The position numbers and the translations under genes were made by a program. The notes under the pieces are model-generated. The model searched no databases. It saw only the letters and a program-made list of their open reading frames with translations, and was not told the DNA's origin. From NCBI GenBank assembly GCA_021817025.1, contig JAKAWF010000120.1, forward strand, positions 1 through 8,955: 8,955 nucleotides of DNA, in the 5' to 3' direction. This DNA is from a bacterium. Lineage in GTDB: Bacteria; Chloroflexota; Dormibacteria; UBA8260; Bog-877. Each line of letters opens with the position of its first letter. The first letter of the stretch is position 1. Below, one piece after another: positions 1 to 4,570 of this stretch.

Positions 1-138
1 ACTCGTCCTTGAAGATGACGTTGTAGTTCCGGTCCGAGTTGAAGGGCGGTCGCGGTAGATCAGACCAAGGCTCTCGGCCGGGATTTACCGGCGGCGGATG
101 TCGAGGTTGTCGCCGTCATAGAGGACGTTGGTCTTGAC
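1..138 (-). pseudogene. Decayed 5' end of a DNA adenine methyltransferase gene, runs off the left edge
   Basis: Read on the minus strand from about 138 towards 1, the translation gives VKTNVLYDGDNLDIRRR, then a TAA stop, then IPAESLGLIYRDRP. A one-base frame slip follows, and the next frame gives FNSDRNYNVIFKDE. This closely matches the usual N-terminus of site-specific N6-adenine methyltransferases (KTNVLYYGDNLDILRRY..PAESVDLIYLDPPFNSNRNYNV). The catalytic DPPF motif has become RDRP-F. An in-frame stop, a frameshift and loss of the catalytic Asp-Pro-Pro-Phe show that the gene is dead. No start codon is left in frame at the expected place. The rest, if present, lies beyond the left edge. The identification rests on motif recognition; the exact methylase subtype cannot be given. 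Bases 139-282, up to the next gene, hold nothing I can identify. Confidence 0.8.
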
Positions 139-282
139 ACGGGGGCCCCTCGATGATCTCAGTCCGGTGTCATCCGGATTGTATGGCGGTTCCGAACCCT
201 ACCGCCACCGTCCAGTGCGCACCCACTTGCTGACCGCAGCGGCAGATCTCGCGCGACTGCCTTCGAGGGTTACCATAAGTCC

Positions 283-525
283 GTGACGGATGATAGCGCC
301 ACTTCCCCTAGGCACGGTGACTGCGCCTCTTGTGGGGCTCCCGCGGTCCACGAAGCTGTGCGAGGATATCGATACCCCCCGGTTGGCTTCTGCGAGGAGT
401 GCGGGTTACCGATTGGGAGGCTGGGCCACCCAAGTTGGACGCCAGGCTGGTGCCAGCACTGTGAGCGTTGGAGCCTCGCTCCGGGACCGTGTAGGTACTG
501 CGGAGGTCCGGCCCCGGCAGTATAG
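283..525 (+). CDS. Small double zinc-ribbon protein (80 aa), unknown role
   Basis: This 80-residue protein has eight cysteines in four CxxC pairs: C14/C17 (CASC), C37/C40 (CEEC), C57/C60 (CQHC) and C70/C73 (CRYC). That is the arrangement expected for two zinc ribbons, each binding one Zn2+ with two knuckles. Such proteins usually bind nucleic acid or act as adaptors; no specific function can be assigned. There is no signal peptide or membrane segment. The start is GTG at 283; the nearest purine-rich stretch (GAGGG, 265-269) is too far for a good Shine-Dalgarno site, so the start is uncertain or the message is leaderless. It is the only convincing plus-strand gene here and converges on the minus-strand genes ending at 775. 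A longer overlapping frame (290-721) lacks the regular cysteine pattern and is probably spurious. Confidence 0.6.
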   Translation: MTDDSATSPRHGDCASCGAPAVHEAVRGYRYPPVGFCEECGLPIGRLGHPSWTPGWCQHCERWSLAPGPCRYCGGPAPAV

Positions 526-723
526 GTCACAGATTGGCACATGCCTGCCGGGCCACTACCGGAACGGTGGGGCAAGGGACTTGCTTAAGCCAGGGCTGAG
601 CAACAGCCTGGGAATGAGATTGGAGTGGACAACGGACCGTATGTTCAGTCGGGCTCAGGCGGCCTTGGCTGAACTCGGGCGGGGGCTCCGGCCGAGGGTA
701 GGATTCTTTACCCTGCTCTGACG

Positions 724-747
724 CTCCCTGCCGAGAGAGGCCGGGAG
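724..747. terminator. GC-rich hairpin between convergent genes
   Basis: Arms CTCCCTGCC (724-732) and GGCCGGGAG (739-747) pair at 8 of 9 positions around the 6-nt loop GAGAGA. The hairpin lies 28 nt beyond the stop of the minus-strand gene ending at 775 and about 200 nt after the plus-strand zinc-ribbon gene. It is well placed to act as a terminator, but no T-run follows on either strand. The rest of 526-774 shows no gene. Confidence 0.35.
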
Positions 748-774
748 AGACGGCATGGGCACGAGGCGACGGAA

Positions 775-1236
775 CTAGGCGTCCGAATGCTCCTTCGCAC
801 TCGGCCCGTGCCGGAAGTAGTAGGCGGGAACGTTGGGCACGGTCGATTGATGCTCCAGCCATGAAGCGCCGGCGGCCTCCCAGCGAGGGCCTGGGTGAAG
901 GCTGCGCTCCGTGCCGCGGACGTCAGCAAGCCATCCCGTGGCGATCAGCTCCGGGATCAGCTCGGACAGCCCGGCCTGCCAGGCGATCCACTCGGCAGAG
1001 CCGGACTGCGGGCGCGAGTCGCCCGCCGGGGGGACCGGCCCAGCCGGCGGGATACCCAGCTTGTCGCTCAGCTCCCGCCACGTCGGCCCGACGCCGAAGC
1101 GCGCCCGGTAGTCCGCCACGATGGCCGCCGCAAGGGGAGCGGCGCGTGCGATGGCGGCATCCCGGTCTTGCAGCCAGAGCGCCGCCAGGATGCGTCGCCC
1201 GGTGGTCGCCGAGCCTGGAGACATCGCCCCGATCAT
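775..1236 (-). CDS. Winged-helix-like DNA-binding protein (153 aa), hypothetical
   Basis: The open frame runs from 1455, but the part upstream of 1236 overlaps the end of the preceding coding sequence and has shadow-like composition. ATG at 1236 is therefore preferred, with GGAAG about nine bases upstream; ATG at 1224 is the alternative. The segment ADYRARFGVGPTWRELSDKLGIP (about residues 39-61) resembles the first helices of LexA-type winged-helix domains, where a GPTWRELS-like stretch enters the recognition helix region. The later segment LIATGWLADVRGTERSLHPGPR fits the strand-turn-strand 'wing' seen in such domains. The two parts are separated by an insert rich in Pro, Ser and Trp. No protease or catalytic domain follows, so this is at most a DNA-binding regulator or accessory protein. 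It is the last gene of the minus-strand set, 97 bp after the coiled-coil gene, and may share its transcript. The family match is inferred from pattern only. Confidence 0.6.
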   Translation of the reverse strand: MIGAMSPGSATTGRRILAALWLQDRDAAIARAAPLAAAIVADYRARFGVGPTWRELSDKLGIPPAGPVPPAGDSRPQSGSAEWIAWQAGLSELIPELIATGWLADVRGTERSLHPGPRWEAAGASWLEHQSTVPNVPAYYFRHGPSAKEHSDA

Positions 1237-1333
1237 ACCCAGGCGCTTCCGCTCGCCGCCATCGGCCCCGGACGGGACGAGACCACCACGTGCCCAAACA
1301 GTTTGCCGAGCGCGGGCGCACCCGGGCGTTGTT

Positions 1334-2293
1334 TCAGCGGTCGGGCTCTTGGGCCGCAGCGAGAGCGGTGAGCCGCGGCTGCGCCGCGACCCGAGCGAGG
1401 GCAGCCTCAAGGCCCAGAAGCCAGTCCGATGGGTCGCGGCGGGCGCGCTCCGCAATGGCCTCCGCGTTTACGCCGGCCACGACCGTCTCCAGGTCGTGTA
1501 GGCGTGCGGTGGCCGTAGCCAATGCCGCCCGTGCCGCGTCCCGCTCCGCCTGGAGTGTGGCCCGCTCAGTGGCGTGGGTGCGCTGGAGTTCCACGCTCCG
1601 CCCGGCGGCCGCTTCCAGCACAAGTGTCCGTTCGTCCGCGCGGGCCGCCTCGATTTCCGCTGCGACCTGGCGCGGAAGTGGCAGCTGGTCAGCCTGCCGG
1701 ACAAGTGTCGCCCGGATCGCCGCCTCTTGGGCGTTAAGCCAGCTGCTGAGCGCGGCGGCCTGAGATGGCCCATCGGCCCACTCCTGGAGCATCGTGCCGC
1801 GCTCTTCGAAGTACCGGAGCAAGGTCACCGAGCCGGCCTGCCACGACTCCGCCTCCTGCCGTGCCCGTTCCACCTCAGCGATCAGCGCCGGGTCGGCTTG
1901 AGCCCGGCCTCGAGCCTCTGCTTCGGCGACGGCCGCACGGGTCCACTCGCTGGCCGCCCGCTCGCGGGCTTCCGCGTGTTCCTCGGCCGCGGCGAGGGTC
2001 GCCGCATGCTCGCGGCGGAGGATGGCCAGCTCGCGGTCGGCTGCCTTTCGCTCGGCGGCTGCGCCCTCGGTGCGCGTCGAGGCCCGCTCGGCGTCCCGGT
2101 CGGTCAGATCGCATAAAAGAAGGGCTGCCCAGGTCTTACCCTCAGCTCGTCTCCGGGCGTCGAGGACATCGTAGGTAGCCCTGTCGACGTTGACCCCGAT
2201 TGTCGGATGACCAGCTGACCAGCGGGCCTTTGAGGGCGGTGGTCGTCGCCCCGAGGCGCTAGTCGAACCGGCAGGGAGGCGGGTGTTGGGCAT
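1334..2293 (-). CDS. RHH-like N-terminus plus long coiled coil: KfrA-type plasmid/element maintenance protein
   Basis: A 319-aa protein. Residues 31-62 (IGVNVDRATYDVLDARRR..TWAALLLCDL) follow a ribbon-helix-helix pattern: a short strand, a helix, a turn, then a second helix. Residues about 65-275 are extremely rich in Ala, Glu and Arg with heptad spacing and almost no Pro or Gly, apart from a less regular part around residues 150-190; this is a long coiled coil. DNA-binding head plus coiled-coil tail is the architecture of KfrA-type plasmid proteins, but KfrA heads are normally helix-turn-helix, so this is an analogue rather than a sure family member. ATG at 2293 is the first start after an in-frame TAG. 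The Shine-Dalgarno site is weak (AGGTG, too far upstream). The gene lies directly beside two repeat families (2284-2437) that are probable binding sites, suggesting autoregulation and possibly partition. Plus-strand frames across this region are shadows of its skewed codon use. Confidence 0.75.
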   Translation of the reverse strand: MPNTRLPAGSTSASGRRPPPSKARWSAGHPTIGVNVDRATYDVLDARRRAEGKTWAALLLCDLTDRDAERASTRTEGAAAERKAADRELAILRREHAATLAAAEEHAEARERAASEWTRAAVAEAEARGRAQADPALIAEVERARQEAESWQAGSVTLLRYFEERGTMLQEWADGPSQAAALSSWLNAQEAAIRATLVRQADQLPLPRQVAAEIEAARADERTLVLEAAAGRSVELQRTHATERATLQAERDAARAALATATARLHDLETVVAGVNAEAIAERARRDPSDWLLGLEAALARVAAQPRLTALAAAQEPDR

Positions 2294-2359
2294 GGACTAA
2301 CGACACCTGTTGGGAACGGCTTAAGTACCTGTTGGGTGACTGGCGGGATATCCGTTGGG
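2284..2359. repeat. Four TGTTGGG-type direct repeats at 22-24 bp spacing (iteron/operator-like)
   Basis: TGTTGGG occurs at 2284-2290, 2308-2314 and 2330-2336, with a variant CGTTGGG at 2353-2359. Start-to-start distances are 24, 22 and 23 bp, about two helical turns, so all copies face the same side of the DNA. Copies 2 and 3 share the longer core ACCTGTTGGG, and copies 2 and 4 share GTTGGGAA. The first copy lies inside codons 2-4 of the coiled-coil gene, and the others are in its upstream region. This is the layout of iterons or of a multi-site operator. Confidence 0.65.
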
Positions 2360-2368
2360 AAGGCGTTT

Positions 2369-2437
2369 CTACTGTAGCCGACCGTGATGCTGGACCCCCT
2401 ACAGTAGGCAGCCGGGAACCAATTGAAGCTACTGTAG
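2369..2437. repeat. Three CTACWGTAG palindromes exactly 30 bp apart
   Basis: CTACTGTAG at 2369-2377, CTACAGTAG at 2399-2407 and CTACTGTAG at 2429-2437 are 9-bp palindromes differing only at the central A/T. Start-to-start spacing is exactly 30 bp both times, while the spacers between them are unrelated. They are in the upstream region of the RHH/coiled-coil gene and are good candidates for dimer-binding operators or a centromere-like site. Confidence 0.7.
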
Positions 2438-2553
2438 GCGGCACCTTGGCTCAAGGGGTCGGCTGTCCGTTCCCCCCCATCCCCACTGGGACCGGTCTGG
2501 GGGAGGCCGTCGATCTGGCATCAGGATCCCCGGTAGCGATTCCCGACCCATCT
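2438..2553. other. Intergenic remainder downstream of the serine recombinase gene
   Basis: This stretch lies between the palindrome cluster and the stop of the serine recombinase gene. It has a weak possible hairpin (CCCCA at 2481-2485 with TGGGG at 2498-2502, around a GACCGGTC core) that might end the upstream operon, with no T-run. No gene was seen, and no clear -35/-10 pair could be picked for the downstream gene. Confidence 0.3.
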
Positions 2554-3264
2554 TCACTCGTGGGGCAGGATCCCGTCGGACCCACCGCCGAGAAGGCGAG
2601 CGAGAGTGCCCTGGCCGATCCCGAGCTGGGCAGCAGCGGCTCTCCTCGATAGGGCACCCGACCGGACCTGAGGCTCGACCTCAGCCCAGCGGGCTCGGAA
2701 GCCACGACGGCCCTCGACCCGGGGCCGGCCGATCTGCTTCCCCTGGCGACGGGCATGGGCCATCCCCTCCCGGACCCGGTCGGCGATCAGGGAGCGTTCC
2801 ATCTCAGCCACCGCCGCAAGCACCGTGAACACCAGGCGCCCGGTCGGCGAGGTGGTGTCGAGCTCCTGGGTCAGGCAGGCGAAGCCAACTCCCCATCCAT
2901 CGAACTCCTCGAGGGTCCTCAACGCATGGAGCGTCGAGCGGAATGCCCGGTCGAGCTTCCAGACCAAGACCCGGTCCACCCGGCGTCGGCGGGCATCCTC
3001 CAGCAGCCGGTGCCATGCGGTCCGCCGGACAAGGTCGGCCGCCGACGCCTGATCTACATACTCGGTGGCCACCCAGCCCCGGGAGGCGACATACTCCCGG
3101 AGGGGAACCAGTTGGAGCTCCGGGTCCTGGTCCTTGTCCCTGGTGGACACGCGGGCATACAAGGCGACCCGGAGCGGCCGACCTGTAGCGTGGCCAGGGC
3201 ACAGGGGCTGCCGACCCGGGTGAGTGGCAACTAGGCCTGGGCGCTTCCTGGACACCCTGGACAT
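2554..3264 (-). CDS. Small serine recombinase (resolvase/invertase family)
   Basis: A 236-aa serine recombinase. LRVALYARVSTRDKDQD (residues 31-47) holds the catalytic serine (S40) and the conserved Arg two residues before it. DRVLVWKLDRAFRS (about 97-110) carries the conserved Lys-Leu-Asp-Arg active-site segment. TSPTGRLVFTVLAAVAEMER (138-157) begins the long E helix typical of the family. A C-terminal helix-turn-helix (LSRRAAAAQLGIGQGTLARLL, 205-225) would bind the crossover site. The length matches small resolvases and invertases rather than large serine integrases. A 30-residue basic leader precedes the catalytic domain, longer than usual. ATG at 3264 is preferred; TTG at 3279 overlaps the upstream stop (TTGA) and would add five residues. 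Neither has a strong ribosome site. It is the last gene of the primase operon and probably serves multimer resolution or DNA inversion. No recombination site could be identified. Confidence 0.9.
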   Translation of the reverse strand: MSRVSRKRPGLVATHPGRQPLCPGHATGRPLRVALYARVSTRDKDQDPELQLVPLREYVASRGWVATEYVDQASAADLVRRTAWHRLLEDARRRRVDRVLVWKLDRAFRSTLHALRTLEEFDGWGVGFACLTQELDTTSPTGRLVFTVLAAVAEMERSLIADRVREGMAHARRQGKQIGRPRVEGRRGFRARWAEVEPQVRSGALSRRAAAAQLGIGQGTLARLLGGGSDGILPHE

Positions 3265-3275
3265 CGGCTGGGTTC

Positions 3276-3755
3276 TCAACGAGGAACCGCGAAGCCGCCT
3301 TGGTCACCAGCGTGGCTCTCGCGGCGAGCCTCTACCTCGACCGCATCCAGCGCAGCTGTGACGGTATGCACGTATAGGGCGATCCCGGCAGTCCACCTCG
3401 GCGGAGCGGTGGTGGCGCAGCCGGCCGCGATCACGTCGAGGTAGCCCTGCCACCCTGGTCCGGGGATGGCCGGACGGAGGTACGGCAGGCGGGTAAGCGC
3501 TGCGCAACGTGCGGCCAGCGCCCTCTCCGCATCAACGAGCTGGCGCAGTTCTAGCCCTACGGCAGTCGCCTCGGCAGTCAGGGTGGGGGGGATGTCCCAC
3601 CGCTCGCGGCTGCCCACCCACCAGAGTTCGACGGTCTCCAGACCTGGCCCCGGACGCAGGCCGATGCCAAGCCTGTAGAGGGTGCGGAGCAGCGCGAGGA
3701 TCTGGCCGGCATCGGCCGACCGGGCAGGCGTGCTGCAGTGGGGTGGCGCAGCCAT
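3276..3755 (-). CDS. Hypothetical protein of primase operon (159 aa)
   Basis: I do not recognise this protein. ATG at 3755 is preferred because AAGGAGG ends seven bases upstream; a GTG at 3758 directly before it is the alternative. The start overlaps the stop of the preceding gene (GTGATG), so the two are translationally coupled. Residues about 18-75 (ILALLRTLYRLGIGLRPGPG..VELWWVGS..LTAEATAVGLELRQLV) read as helix-strand-strand-helix, loosely recalling the small TubC-docking-like folds found near mobile-element primases; this is speculative. A Trp-containing mid region and a helical C-terminus rich in Ala, Val and Glu follow. There are no cysteine clusters, signal peptide, membrane span or catalytic motif. 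Its position between the primase partner and the serine recombinase suggests a role in element replication or its control. Confidence 0.7.
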   Translation of the reverse strand: MAAPPHCSTPARSADAGQILALLRTLYRLGIGLRPGPGLETVELWWVGSRERWDIPPTLTAEATAVGLELRQLVDAERALAARCAALTRLPYLRPAIPGPGWQGYLDVIAAGCATTAPPRWTAGIALYVHTVTAALDAVEVEARRESHAGDQGGFAVPR

Positions 3756-4570
3756 CACATGCCCTCCTTGGGGGCGCAGTCGGTCTCTCTGTGCAACAGC
3801 TCCGCCAGCTCCGCGTGGTGGGCTCGCAGCCAGATGGCGTCGGAGCTAGCCCCGCCGGTGGGATGCTCGGCGGTCAGCCCATCCTCCGGGCTCAGCCCGA
3901 GCCTCCAGTCGAAGGCCGTCAACGCCGCCACCCCGGCCGTCAGCGGGTCGGGCGGCGCTCCCAACCGGCTCGGGGTGGGCACCAACCTCAGCAGCCTAGT
4001 CAGCCGCTCACGGTGGGGCAGCAGGTAGCGCTCTCGGTCCACCTCCCAGGCGGCCAGGTCGTGCCAGACGGACACCAGCTCGGCCGGGTCGATCCGAGGC
4101 TCGATCCTCCAGCGCCCGTGGGTGAAGGTCAGCAGCGCTCCGCCACAGCGGGCTCCGTGGATGACGCCGTACAGCCCCTTGAAGTCCGAGCGGTCGGTCG
4201 AGGCATAGGCAAGCAGGTGAGCCCAAGCCAGAGAGTCAGCCTCCAGCTCCGGCCTCGGGTCGGAGGGTTCTGTCAGTCTTGGTAGGGCCCCGCCTGGCTG
4301 TTCCAGACGCGTGGCGGCTTGGTTGAGAGAATCTCCGCTCCCACCACCCGGCCCGCTAGCAACGGAGCTGGCGACTACCGACCTCTCGGTTGGAGCATCA
4401 TGAACCTCCGAAGATTGCGCCTGGCTCCCCGGAATCTGGCCGTGGAAACGCATAGGGGAAGCACTGCCAAAACTGCCAAAACCGGGGTCGCGGGTGGTTC
4501 TGTCAGTTTTGGCAGCGCCCCGGGTGGGCGTTTCCGGCTTGAAGTCGAGCCACCGGGACCGCCAGGTCAC
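3755..4570 (-). CDS. Hypothetical primase-partner protein (271 aa) with embedded inverted repeat
   Basis: Starts at GTG 4570, overlapping the primase stop (GTGA), with AAGGGGG six bases upstream. The first ~110 residues look disordered and are rich in Ser, Gly, Pro and Thr. They include AKTDRTTRDPGFGSFGS (20-36), a peptide produced by a DNA inverted repeat (4464-4515). The folded part, about residues 112-205, has a GLYGVIHGARCGGALLTFTHG-type helix-strand segment, a strand RWRIEPR, and a helical WHDLAAWEVDRERYLLPHRERLTRLLRLV stretch. The C-terminus (about 210-271) is helical and ends in HHAELAELLHRE. The central module resembles in outline the helix-strand-strand-helix of the next gene's protein, so the two may be distant relatives (inference). 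I cannot assign a function. Tight coupling to the primase suggests a replication accessory or regulatory role. Confidence 0.75.
   Translation of the reverse strand: MTWRSRWLDFKPETPTRGAAKTDRTTRDPGFGSFGSASPMRFHGQIPGSQAQSSEVHDAPTERSVVASSVASGPGGGSGDSLNQAATRLEQPGGALPRLTEPSDPRPELEADSLAWAHLLAYASTDRSDFKGLYGVIHGARCGGALLTFTHGRWRIEPRIDPAELVSVWHDLAAWEVDRERYLLPHRERLTRLLRLVPTPSRLGAPPDPLTAGVAALTAFDWRLGLSPEDGLTAEHPTGGASSDAIWLRAHHAELAELLHRETDCAPKEGM
3762..3769 (-). promoter_or_regulatory. Strong ribosome binding site for the 159-aa gene
   Basis: The minus strand reads AAGGAGGG here, with GGAGG seven bases before ATG 3755 but only four before GTG 3758. This spacing decides in favour of the ATG start. The site lies within the last codons of the upstream gene, consistent with coupled translation. 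Confidence 0.7.
4266..4285. repeat. Extra copy of the right arm of the 4464-4515 inverted repeat
   Basis: GGTTCTGTCAGTCTTGGTAG matches the right arm at 4496-4515 (GGTTCTGTCAGTTTTGGCAG) at 18 of 20 positions, in the same orientation and 230 bp away. Similarity continues on the 3' side (GCCCCG, then TGG, then TTCC) and more weakly on the 5' side (GGGTCG). In the overlapping gene this copy is read in a different frame (LPRLTEP) from the other copy (AKTDRTT), so the similarity is at DNA level. Confidence 0.7.
4464..4515. repeat. Long inverted repeat, 20-bp arms and 12-nt loop, inside a coding sequence
   Basis: The left arm CTGCCAAAACTGCCAAAACC (4464-4483) and right arm GGTTCTGTCAGTTTTGGCAG (4496-4515) are complementary at 18 of 20 positions; the outer 12 bp are perfect. 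The 12-nt loop is 4484-4495. The left arm is itself a tandem of the 9-mer CTGCCAAAA. It lies 55-107 bases into the 271-aa gene, within its apparently disordered leader, and could form a hairpin in mRNA or a cruciform in DNA. Confidence 0.85.

Noticed and set aside
134..139. Perfect TTGACA resembling a -35 promoter box for the zinc-ribbon gene
   Set aside because: It lies within the recognisable methyltransferase remnant (codons for V-K of VKTN on the other strand) and no -10 box occurs 16-18 bp downstream.
290..721. 143-aa plus-strand frame overlapping the zinc-ribbon gene
   Set aside because: Composition looks random, there are no domain motifs, and the overlapping frame has a regular CxxC pattern that cannot be chance.
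861..1763. 300-aa plus-strand frame rich in Arg, Ser and Ala
   Set aside because: It is the antisense shadow of the winged-helix and coiled-coil genes; it has low-complexity composition and no recognisable domain.
1574..2116. 180-aa plus-strand frame across the coiled-coil gene
   Set aside because: It arises from the GC-rich codon bias of the minus-strand coiled coil; no domain or ribosome site.
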